Shown here piece after piece: positions 1 through 5,929 of a DNA stretch of 6,582 bases. The position numbers were made by a program, and so were the translations under genes. The stretch's first letter is position 1. The number at the start of each line of letters is the position of its first letter. Under the pieces are notes generated by a model. The model searched no databases, was not told the DNA's origin, and saw only the letters and a list, made by a program, of their open reading frames with translations. The stretch lies in the NCBI GenBank assembly GCA_903970575.1, contig CAJCJC010000013.1, forward strand, positions 1 through 6,582, given 5' to 3'. The stretch is from Alphaproteobacteria bacterium (GTDB taxonomy: Bacteria; Pseudomonadota; Alphaproteobacteria; BOG-932; Roseiterribacteraceae).

Positions 1-318
1 GCGGGCAAACACGTCGCGCCCAACGTCTCCGGCATGGTGGTGCCGGGCTCCACCGCGACCAAGCATCAGGCCGAGCGCGAGGGGCTGGACCGCATCTTCC
101 TCGACGCGGGCTTCGAATGGCGGGAGGCCGGATGTTCGATGTGCGTCGCCATCAACGATGACCGGCTGGAGCCGGGGCAGCGCTGCGCCGCCACCTCCAA
201 TCGCAATTTCGAGGGCCGGCAGGGCGCCGGAGGCCGCACCCATCTCATGAGCCCCGCCATGGCGGCGGCGGCGGCGGTGACCGGCCATCTGGTCGACGTG
301 CGGGAACTGGGAGTCTGA
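1..318 (+). CDS. leuC: 3-isopropylmalate dehydratase large subunit, C-terminal part (5' end outside window)
   Basis: LeuC and LeuD together form isopropylmalate isomerase, a cytoplasmic [4Fe-4S] enzyme that converts 2-isopropylmalate to 3-isopropylmalate in leucine biosynthesis. Only the last 105 codons are present and the reading frame is open from base 1; the full family protein is about 470 residues. The fragment carries AGCSMC, whose two cysteines (fragment residues 45 and 48) match the CxxC pair that ligates the iron-sulfur cluster in the aconitase superfamily. It is followed by the hallmark [10 protein letters not shown] (residues 66-75) and [19 protein letters not shown] near the C-terminus. 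The stop is TGA at 316-318 and leuD starts 2 bases later, so the two subunits are almost certainly co-translated. Nothing looks broken; the missing 5' part is a window edge effect. Confidence 0.97.
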   Translation, partial: AGKHVAPNVSGMVVPGSTATKHQAEREGLDRIFLDAGFEWREAGCSMCVAINDDRLEPGQRCAATSNRNFEGRQGAGGRTHLMSPAMAAAAAVTGHLVDVRELGV

Positions 319-320
319 AA

Positions 321-947
321 ATGGAGCTGTTCCGCCGCCTATCCAGCATCGCCATTCCCATCCCGGACGAGAATATAGATACGGATATCATTTTCCCCGC
401 CCGCTTCCTGCTGATCATGGAGCGCAAGGGCCTGGGCAAATATCTGTTCCATGACCGCCGCTTCACCCGCGCGGGCGAGAGCATTCCCGGCGCGACGCTG
501 GATCAGCCGCGTTACGCCGGCGCGTCCATCGTCGTCGCCGGCGCCAATTTCGGCTGCGGCTCCAGCCGCGAGCAGGCGGTCTGGGCCCTGGCCGGATTCG
601 GCATTCGCGCCGTGATCGCCCAAAGCTTCGGCGAGATATTCCATTCGAATTGCTTCAAAAGCGGCGTTCTGCCCATCGTCCTCCCGCCCGACGCGGTGGC
701 GACGCTTTCCCGCGCCGCCGATTCCGGCGCGGTCTTCGATATAGACCTGGAGGCCGGGCGCGTAACAACCTCGGACGGCGCCGAATTCTCCTTCACCATC
801 GATCCCGGCCGCCGCGAGGCCCTGCTGCGCGGCTGGGACGAGATCGACATCATCCTGAACGACGAACTGCCCAACATCGAACGCTACGAAATCGGCCACA
901 AAGACCAGCAGCCCTGGCTGTTCGAGAACGAAGGCGGGTTCGCCTGA
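321..947 (+). CDS. leuD: 3-isopropylmalate dehydratase small subunit
   Basis: This is the swivel-domain subunit that pairs with LeuC in the second step of leucine biosynthesis. The 208-residue product is close to the usual family length of about 200. Characteristic motifs appear in order: NIDTDIIFPARFL (residues 18-30), the substrate-loop motif NFGCGSSREQA (76-86), and SFGEIFHSNCFKSGVLPI (102-119). The C-terminal stretch, including ILNDELPNIERYE (178-190), is typical of the longer LeuD form. The ATG at 321 has a GGGAG Shine-Dalgarno (309-313) lying inside the end of leuC, spaced 7 bases from the start. This supports both the start choice and translational coupling. The gene ends 5 bases before the stop of the convergent membrane-protein gene. 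LeuB is not in the window. Confidence 0.97.
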   Translation: MELFRRLSSIAIPIPDENIDTDIIFPARFLLIMERKGLGKYLFHDRRFTRAGESIPGATLDQPRYAGASIVVAGANFGCGSSREQAVWALAGFGIRAVIAQSFGEIFHSNCFKSGVLPIVLPPDAVATLSRAADSGAVFDIDLEAGRVTTSDGAEFSFTIDPGRREALLRGWDEIDIILNDELPNIERYEIGHKDQQPWLFENEGGFA

Positions 948-952
948 GGCTT

Positions 953-1444
953 TCACGTGCGCCCCAGCGCCTCCCACGCAATCAGAACCCCCAGCGCCCC
1001 AATGGCCACCATCGCCTGAAGCGGCCGGAAGACAGCGAAATAGCGCGGCGCCTCGGCGTTCAGGGCCGCGCGCCAGTCCAGCGCCGCCAGGCTGACAAAG
1101 CCCAAAATCGCCGCTGCCAGGCCCCAGACATCGGGGCTAAGCCAAAGAGAGGTCACCGCCACGGCGAACAGCCACAGCATCGATAGGATTTCCGTGGGCC
1201 TGGGTGTCTCCGCCTCCGAGAAAGTCAGGCCCCGCCGCACGCCGGCCAGAAAGGCGAGCAGCGCCCCGCTCCAGATCGCGGCCGCCGAAACCATCAGCGC
1301 GGCCAGTCCGGGCGGCGTCAGCCATACCCCTATCGCGGCGATGACCGGCGGCGCGAAGGCGAGCGAGCCCAGCAACAGGCCCTCGGTCTTACCGGCGGCG
1401 CCCAGGCTGTAACCGGTCCTGACCCTGGCTGGTGGCGTTTGCAT
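953..1444 (-). CDS. DUF3429 / TMEM69-like small membrane protein
   Basis: The product is a 163-residue hydrophobic protein with about five predicted membrane segments (roughly residues 23-42, 46-68, 88-104, 107-124 and 140-159). It resembles the DUF3429 family. The supporting features are GALLAFLAGVRRGL (60-73), matching the family pattern of a glycine-rich helix ending in GVRxG, and the DWRAA...PRYF...R stretch (123-140) before the last helix. The family has no firmly assigned function that I can name; eukaryotic relatives are called TMEM69. The inner membrane is the expected location. The ATG is complementary to 1442-1444. It has only a weak AGG-like element just upstream, so the start is less certain than for its neighbours. 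The gene converges on leuD and diverges from the monooxygenase, so it is probably transcribed alone. Family assignment is by memory of motifs, not by a search. Confidence 0.75.
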   Translation of the reverse strand: MQTPPARVRTGYSLGAAGKTEGLLLGSLAFAPPVIAAIGVWLTPPGLAALMVSAAAIWSGALLAFLAGVRRGLTFSEAETPRPTEILSMLWLFAVAVTSLWLSPDVWGLAAAILGFVSLAALDWRAALNAEAPRYFAVFRPLQAMVAIGALGVLIAWEALGRT

Positions 1445-1588
1445 GCCTATTGAACGCGGCGAGGCCGCTCAGGTTCGCCGGTCGCCGCCGAAATCGCGAA
1501 ATTGGCGTTCCGAAACCGCTACAATTTTACGCGATGACAGACAGGCGTTTGGCGTATAAGGCTTTCCGCCTAAAGGGATCGGTAAAGA
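1445..1588. promoter_or_regulatory. Divergent intergenic spacer with candidate promoter elements
   Basis: These 144 bases separate two divergent genes and must hold promoters for both, unless the genes are read from elsewhere. A small AT-rich island in otherwise GC-rich DNA at 1520-1530 contains TACAAT on the + strand (1520-1525) and TAAAAT on the - strand (complement of 1524-1529). These are back-to-back -10-like hexamers, but neither has a convincing -35 at normal spacing. A second + strand candidate is ATGACA (1534-1539), 15 bases before TATAAG (1555-1560), which lies about 30 bases upstream of the monooxygenase start. A short GC hairpin (GCGGC 1456-1460 / GCCGC 1464-1468) is also present. 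I see no clear operator palindrome. The assignment of individual elements is weak. Confidence 0.3.
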
Positions 1589-2785
1589 ATGAACGATTAT
1601 GAGGTCGTGGTCGCGGGCGCGGGGCCGGTCGGAACCGTCGCCGCGCTGATTCTCGCGCGGGCGGGCATCAAGGTGCTGTTGCTGGAATCCGGCGCCGCCT
1701 GCGCCACGGATCTTCGCGCGTCCACCTTCCATCCGCCGACGCTCGAAATCATGAAAGCGCTCGGCCTGTCCGACGCGCTGCATGCCCAGGGGCTGGTCGC
1801 CCCGGTTTATCGCTATCATAACCGGCGGACCGGCGCGGTGATCGGCTTCGACCTGTCCGAGCTTGCCGACATCACCGACTATCCGTATCGCCTGCAATGC
1901 GAGCAGTGGAAGCTGACGAACCTGGCGACAGGCAGGCTGCTGGAGCATCGGGGCGCCGACCTTAAATTTTCGCGCCGGGTCGCGGGCTTCGCCCAGGATG
2001 ACGATGGCGTGACGATCCACATCGAAACGCCTACCGACACGCAGACGGTGCGCGCCGACTACCTTCTTGGCTGCGACGGTTCGAATTCGATAATCCGCAA
2101 AGGGCTCGCTGTCGAATTCGAAGGCTTCACCTATGGCGAGAAATTCCTGTGTCTCTCGACCGCGATGCCGGTCGAGGCGTATCTCGATAATATCTGCTAT
2201 GTGAACTACATGGCCGACCCCGAGGAGTGGCTGGTCCTGCTGCGCGCGCCCACCGCCTGGCGCGTGCTGGTGCCGGCTGCGGAGGCTGAACCCGATGACG
2301 TGTTGCTGGCCGATCCCAAGAAGGATCGGGTCTTCGCGGGGCTGCTTGGGTCCAACACGCCGGTCGAAACGCTTCATCGCACGATCTATCGCGTGCATCA
2401 GCGTGTGGCCAGGCAATACAGGTTTGGCCGTGTGATCCTGGCCGGCGACGCCGCGCATCTCAACAATCCGCTGGGCGGCATGGGCATGAACGCCGGCATT
2501 CACGATGTCTGGAATCTGTGCCCAAAGCTGGTCGAGATTCTGCGCAACGGCGCCGATGACGGGCTGATCGATCTCTATGACCGACAGCGCCGGACCGTGA
2601 TGGGCGAATTCATCCAGGCCCAGACGATCCGCAATAAGCGCGCGATGGAGATGGCGGCCGATGAGGCCACCAGCCGCGCCGAGGCTGAGTTGGCGGAAAC
2701 CGCGCGCGACCCGGCGCTCCGGCGCGAATATCTGCTCCGCCAATCGATGTACCGCTCCCTGGAGCGGGAAGCCGAGATACACTAG
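1589..2785 (+). CDS. Group A FAD-dependent monooxygenase (aromatic hydroxylase family)
   Basis: The product is a 398-residue flavoprotein of the PF01494 FAD-binding monooxygenase family. These enzymes use NAD(P)H and O2 to hydroxylate aromatic or related ring substrates. All three fold signatures are visible: the dinucleotide-binding GAGPVG (residues 10-15) following a beta strand, the DG motif GCDGSNSIIRK (161-171, D163-G164), and the GD motif with flavin-contacting loop LAGDAAHLNNPLGGMGMNAG (284-303). LRASTFHPPTLEIM (42-55) places an arginine where related hydroxylases have a conserved one near the flavin. The length fits a single-component enzyme without the extra thioredoxin-like C-terminal domain of the phenol-hydroxylase branch. 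There is no signal peptide, so it is cytoplasmic. The ATG at 1589 is preceded by AAGGGA (1573-1578). The next gene starts 20 bases downstream, suggesting an operon. The substrate cannot be assigned from sequence alone. Confidence 0.9.
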   Translation: MNDYEVVVAGAGPVGTVAALILARAGIKVLLLESGAACATDLRASTFHPPTLEIMKALGLSDALHAQGLVAPVYRYHNRRTGAVIGFDLSELADITDYPYRLQCEQWKLTNLATGRLLEHRGADLKFSRRVAGFAQDDDGVTIHIETPTDTQTVRADYLLGCDGSNSIIRKGLAVEFEGFTYGEKFLCLSTAMPVEAYLDNICYVNYMADPEEWLVLLRAPTAWRVLVPAAEAEPDDVLLADPKKDRVFAGLLGSNTPVETLHRTIYRVHQRVARQYRFGRVILAGDAAHLNNPLGGMGMNAGIHDVWNLCPKLVEILRNGADDGLIDLYDRQRRTVMGEFIQAQTIRNKRAMEMAADEATSRAEAELAETARDPALRREYLLRQSMYRSLEREAEIH

Positions 2786-2792
2786 GCGGCGT

Positions 2793-2798
2793 GGAGGG
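2793..2798 (+). promoter_or_regulatory. Shine-Dalgarno GGAGGG fixing the start at 2806
   Basis: GGAGGG lies 7 bases before the ATG at 2806. The same frame also has a GTG at 2791, but it sits before this ribosome site and has no good one of its own, so the ATG at 2806 is preferred. Confidence 0.8.
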
Positions 2799-2805
2799 CG
2801 ATGGC

Positions 2806-3552
2806 ATGACCGACCAACTGGGATGGCGAATGAAATTCGGGGTGATCGGCCCCTCGACGAACACCGTCGTCCAGCCCGATTTCGACGACATGCGGCCGCG
2901 CGGCGTCACCAATCATTACAGCCGCATCTACACGCCCAACGCCAAGGCGGTCAGCAACGAAACCTTCATGGCCGGCGCGCGCGTGATCGGCGCGAATACG
3001 CTGGACGCCGTGCGCTCGGTGATGACCTGCGAGCCGCACTATCTGGTCATGGGCATGTCCGCCGTAACCTTCTTCGATGGCGTGGCCGGCGCCGACGAAT
3101 TTCAGCGCAGCGTGGAGGAGACCGCCGGCGTCGGAATTAGCATCGGCTCCCACGCCACCTCGGCGGCGCTCAGGGCCTATGGCGGTATCAAACGCATCAG
3201 CTTTTTCTCGCCCTATTTTCCGTCGGCGAACGCCGAGGTGCGCCGCTATTTCACCGAGTCGGGTTTTGAGGTCGTCCGCGACATCCCGCTCCAATGCCCA
3301 AGTTGGACCGCGATCGCCGAGGTCGATGCGGCGACGGCCCGCGAGACGATCATGGCGCTCGACGGCGACGACGTGGACGCCATCGTCCAGGTCGGCACCA
3401 ATCTCAGCCTGATCCGCTTCGCGGCGGCGGCCGAGGCCTGGCTTGGCAAGCCGGTGATCGCCATCAATACCGCCACCTATTGGCACGCGCTCCGCCGGAA
3501 CGGCATCCATGATAAGATCGCCGGTTTCGGCCGTCTGCTCGAGGAATTCTGA
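2806..3552 (+). CDS. Asp/Glu racemase superfamily protein, maleate isomerase / arylmalonate decarboxylase-like, without the usual catalytic cysteines
   Basis: The product is a cytoplasmic protein of 248 residues, the usual size for arylmalonate decarboxylase (AMDase) and maleate cis-trans isomerase. Family features are the N-terminal KFGVIGPSTNT (10-20, the phosphate/carboxylate-binding PSxNT type loop), VMGMSAVTFFDG (81-92), SIGSHATSAALRAYG (112-126), DAIVQVGTNLSL (191-202), LGKPVIAINTATYWHAL (213-229) and the C-terminal GFGRLLEEF. Family enzymes use one or two cysteines: both in maleate isomerase and racemases, only the second in AMDase. Here the first site aligns with G83, as in AMDase. 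The second aligns with G197 in an ungapped comparison with AMDase recalled from memory. The only cysteines, C75 and C164, lie outside these motifs. Superfamily membership is fairly secure, but reaction and substrate are unknown. It follows the monooxygenase by 20 bases and was probably recruited to the same pathway. Confidence 0.82.
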   Translation: MTDQLGWRMKFGVIGPSTNTVVQPDFDDMRPRGVTNHYSRIYTPNAKAVSNETFMAGARVIGANTLDAVRSVMTCEPHYLVMGMSAVTFFDGVAGADEFQRSVEETAGVGISIGSHATSAALRAYGGIKRISFFSPYFPSANAEVRRYFTESGFEVVRDIPLQCPSWTAIAEVDAATARETIMALDGDDVDAIVQVGTNLSLIRFAAAAEAWLGKPVIAINTATYWHALRRNGIHDKIAGFGRLLEEF

Positions 3553-3657
3553 TCCTGGCCGCTTATCCCTTCGTACGGCTTGACGGTGGCGCGCGGTTGG
3601 TTGAAAGCTGCGCCGCTATTGCTCAAAAATGACTTTGCAGGACGAGGCGAGACAGGG
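3553..3657 (+). promoter_or_regulatory. Spacer before the ABC transporter genes, with a weak promoter candidate
   Basis: This is the longest gap inside the + strand cluster (105 bases). TTGAAA (3601-3606) followed by AAAAAT (3625-3630), with an 18-base spacer, could be a -35/-10 pair placing the transcript start about 20 bases before the binding-protein gene. A TTGACG at 3580-3585 lacks a matching -10. I see no convincing terminator hairpin after the upstream gene, so readthrough from the monooxygenase is also possible. Confidence 0.25.
3639..3647 (+). promoter_or_regulatory. Shine-Dalgarno AGGACGAGG for the first binding protein
   Basis: This purine-rich element lies 10 bases before the ATG at 3658 and supports that start. 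The frame is open upstream to a TTG at 3580, but starting there would put 26 extra residues ahead of a complete signal peptide. The downstream paralogue is also 373 residues long, which argues for 3658. Confidence 0.55.
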
Positions 3658-4776
3658 ATGAATACGCAGATGCGGCGCATGATCGTGGCGCTGGCCGCCG
3701 CGATTTTCGGCATGTCGGTTTCCGCCGGCGCCGCGCTGGCCGAGGATGGTCTGGATCGCGCCAAGGCTGTGGTCGATTTCTATAAGACCAAACCTGAATT
3801 TCATCCGCGCGGCCAACCGTTCGACGCTAAATCCTGCGCGGCGGGCAAGAAGATGCTGTCGATCCCGAACAGCAGCGCCAACCCGTTCCTGAAAGGCATC
3901 ATCGCCCAGGAGATCAAGGACGGTAAGGAGATCGGCCTCGCCGTCACCGAGTGGGAGAATCAGGGCCAGCCCAATCAATGGGTCCAGGGCATGAACTTCG
4001 CCATTCAAAGCCATTTCGACATCGTCGATCTGATCTCCGGCCTGGACCCCAAACTGATCGGGCCGCAGATCAAGGCCGCGACCGATTCCGGGGTGAAGAC
4101 CATGGCGTCGCATTTCTATGACCCCAGCCAAACGGTCGATCCGGCGCTCGCCGAATCGCTGTCGGTCGATTTCAATCAGGTTGGCAAGATCCTGGCGGAT
4201 TGGGCCATCGTCCGCACCGGCGGCAAGGCCAATATCGTCATCGTGAAGACGGACGAGGTGCCGCCGACGGCGCCCTTGGTCGCCGGCATCGAAAGCGAAC
4301 TCGCCGCCAATTGCCCGGACTGCAAGATCGTGCAGCAGGTGAATGTCGGCGTCACCGAATGGGGCACGCGCATTCAGCCCTCGGTTCAGTCCGCGCTCAT
4401 CGCCAATCCGGGCGTCAATTTCGTCATCCCGATTTATGACAGCATGTCGCAATTCGTCGTGCCGGCGATCCGCCTGACCGGCAAGGCGGCCTCGGTCAAG
4501 ATCGCGACCTTCAACGGCACGCCGTTCGTGCTGGATTACATTCAGCAAGGCTCGGTCGACATGGATATCGGCGAAAGCCTGGACTGGATCGCCCGCGCCA
4601 CCATCGATGGTTATCTGCGCGCCCTGTGCGGCCTGGAAGCGCCCAAGGAAATCGGCGTGCCCTTCTATATCTTCGATTCCGCCAACGCGAAGGACGCCGG
4701 AACCCCCGCCACCTTCGACCAGGGCTATGGCTCGGATTACATCGCCGGCTATCGCGCGCTGTGGGAAGAGAAATAG
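3658..4776 (+). CDS. Periplasmic sugar-type ABC transporter substrate-binding protein, copy 1
   Basis: The product is a 372-residue exported solute-binding protein of the type I periplasmic binding fold (Peripla_BP_4, RbsB-like class). It binds a ligand in the periplasm and delivers it to an ABC importer. The N-terminus MNTQMRRMIVALAAAIF is a classic Sec signal, with likely cleavage after ALA at residue 28 (before E29). The mature protein begins GLDRAKAVVDFY. Family-like elements are KKMLSIPNSSANPFLKGI (64-81, the first strand and ligand-binding loop), GVKTMASHFYDPS (145-157), DFNQVGKILADWAI (171-184), ANIVIVKTDE (191-200), NFVIPIYDSMSQFVVPAI (254-271) and FNGTPFVLDYIQQG (285-298). Cysteines sit at 60, 219, 222 and 324; 219/222 form CPDC. 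There is no lipobox, so the protein should be soluble. It is followed after 29 bases by a close paralogue and then by the transporter ATPase. The ligand is unknown; 'sugar' reflects the family, not proven specificity. Confidence 0.92.
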   Translation: MNTQMRRMIVALAAAIFGMSVSAGAALAEDGLDRAKAVVDFYKTKPEFHPRGQPFDAKSCAAGKKMLSIPNSSANPFLKGIIAQEIKDGKEIGLAVTEWENQGQPNQWVQGMNFAIQSHFDIVDLISGLDPKLIGPQIKAATDSGVKTMASHFYDPSQTVDPALAESLSVDFNQVGKILADWAIVRTGGKANIVIVKTDEVPPTAPLVAGIESELAANCPDCKIVQQVNVGVTEWGTRIQPSVQSALIANPGVNFVIPIYDSMSQFVVPAIRLTGKAASVKIATFNGTPFVLDYIQQGSVDMDIGESLDWIARATIDGYLRALCGLEAPKEIGVPFYIFDSANAKDAGTPATFDQGYGSDYIAGYRALWEEK

Positions 4777-4805
4777 GCGGTTTCGCTGTCGCATAGGGAG
4801 AATTC

Positions 4806-5927
4806 ATGCTGTTGAGCGGCTTTCCATTTTCGCGATTCCTCGCGTGCGCGCTCGCGCTGGCGGGATTGTTCGGCGCGCCGTCCGCGATGGCCGACGCGGG
4901 GCTCGACCGGGCCAACGCCGTGGTCGATTCTTATCGGGCGCTTCCGCAATTCCACGCGCCGGGACCCGCCTTCGACGCCCGCGCCTGCGCGGCGGGCAAG
5001 AAGATGCTGGCGATTCCGAACAACAGCGCGAATCAGTTTCTGAAGGGCCTCATCCGCCAGGAAATCGCCGCCGGGGCGGAGGTCGGCCTCGCGGTCACGG
5101 AATGGGAGAATCAAGGCCAGCCCAACCAATGGGTCCAGGGCATGAACTTCGCCATCCAGAGCCATGACGACATCATCGATCTGGCGCCGGGGCTGGAGCC
5201 CAAACTGCTCGACGCCCAAATACGCGCTGCGTCCGAGGCGGGCATCAAGACGATGGTCTCGCATTTCTACGATTCCAGCCAAACCCCCGCGCCGGGGCTG
5301 ATCGCCGTTCTCCCGGTCGATTTCAACAAGATCGGCCGCATCATGGCCGACTGGGCGATCGTGCGGACCGGCGGCAAGGCCAATGTCATCATCGTCGAGG
5401 ATGACGAGATTTTGCCGACCGCGCCGCTGGTCGCGGGCGTCACGGAGGAACTCGCCGCCAATTGCCCGGCCTGCAAGGTCACCCAGCAGATCAATGTGGG
5501 CCTGACGGAGTGGAGCACGCGGATTCAGCCCGCGGTTCAGGCCGCGCTGATCGCCAATCCCACCGCCAATTTCGTCATCCCGATCTATGACAGCATGTCG
5601 CAATTTATCGTGCCCGCCATCCGCCTGACCGGCAAAAGCGCGACGGTGCGGATCGTGACCTCGGACGGCACGCCCTTCGTGCTCGATTACGTACAGCAAG
5701 GCGCGGTCGACATGGATCTGGGCAAGGGGCTCGATTGGGCCGCGCGGGCGACGATCGACGCCTATCTGCGCACCCTGTGCGGCGTTCCCATGCCCAATCC
5801 GGTCAGCGCGCCGTTCTATATTTTCGACGCCCACAACGCCAAGGACGCGGGCTCCCCGGCGTCGTTCCTCAAAGGCTACGGCGACGATTACGTGGCCGGC
5901 TTCGATCGTCTTTGGGGCCTGAAATAA
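4806..5927 (+). CDS. Periplasmic sugar-type ABC transporter substrate-binding protein, copy 2
   Basis: The 373-residue product is a paralogue of the preceding gene. By my hand alignment the mature parts align over 344 positions without gaps at about 240 identities (about 70%). The signal peptides are unrelated in sequence; here cleavage is expected after AMA at residue 29 (before D30). Identical core blocks include EWENQGQPNQWVQGMNFAIQ (100-119), DWAIVRTGGKAN (182-193), PIYDSMSQF (259-267) and ATIDxYLRxLCG. Cysteines 61, 220, 223 and 325 match the four of copy 1. A further cysteine (C14) lies inside the signal sequence. The ATG at 4806 has a strong AGGGAG (4795-4800) 5 bases upstream. The gene ends 2 bases before the ATPase start, pointing to translational coupling. 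Divergence is highest near residues 160-170 and 327-335 and at 285-288 (VTSD versus TFNG in copy 1), which could change ligand preference. Confidence 0.92.
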   Translation: MLLSGFPFSRFLACALALAGLFGAPSAMADAGLDRANAVVDSYRALPQFHAPGPAFDARACAAGKKMLAIPNNSANQFLKGLIRQEIAAGAEVGLAVTEWENQGQPNQWVQGMNFAIQSHDDIIDLAPGLEPKLLDAQIRAASEAGIKTMVSHFYDSSQTPAPGLIAVLPVDFNKIGRIMADWAIVRTGGKANVIIVEDDEILPTAPLVAGVTEELAANCPACKVTQQINVGLTEWSTRIQPAVQAALIANPTANFVIPIYDSMSQFIVPAIRLTGKSATVRIVTSDGTPFVLDYVQQGAVDMDLGKGLDWAARATIDAYLRTLCGVPMPNPVSAPFYIFDAHNAKDAGSPASFLKGYGDDYVAGFDRLWGLK

Positions 5928-5929
5928 TC

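Larger units (their letters stand above)
3658..5927 (+). repeat. Tandem gene duplication (two binding-protein genes)
   Basis: The two adjacent binding-protein genes are an imperfect direct repeat of about 1.1 kb. The longest exact DNA match I found is 29 bases (3976-4004 and 5127-5155, 1151 bases apart), over the most conserved protein block. Elsewhere third codon positions differ often, so the duplication is not recent, or the copies were acquired as a pair. Confidence 0.7.

Noticed and set aside
258..278. GCG/GGC triplet run near the leuC end as a microsatellite
   Set aside because: It encodes the conserved alanine run of the LeuC C-terminus ([10 protein letters not shown]) and needs no other explanation.
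339..977. Open frame on the - strand opposite leuD
   Set aside because: leuD is unmistakable on the + strand, and the antisense product has no family-like features.
1469..2782. Long open frame (437 codons) on the - strand opposite the monooxygenase
   Set aside because: It is an antisense shadow of a high-GC gene. The translation is arginine- and histidine-rich with no recognisable motif, while the + strand protein has complete flavin signatures.
1589..3552. Assignment of the two enzymes as nicotinate-pathway NicC and NicE
   Set aside because: The monooxygenase does not resemble NicC around the first motif as I recall it, and the second protein lacks the two cysteines needed for maleate isomerase. 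The other pathway genes are absent from the window.
3616..4794. Open frame (392 codons) on the - strand opposite binding-protein copy 1
   Set aside because: It is an antisense shadow. A similar frame lies opposite copy 2, explained by the duplicated + strand sequence and GC-rich third positions.
4836..4850. Possible lipoprotein signal around FLAC in binding-protein copy 2
   Set aside because: The cysteine is at residue 14, before most of the hydrophobic core, and a standard AMA cleavage site follows. Copy 1 has no equivalent cysteine.
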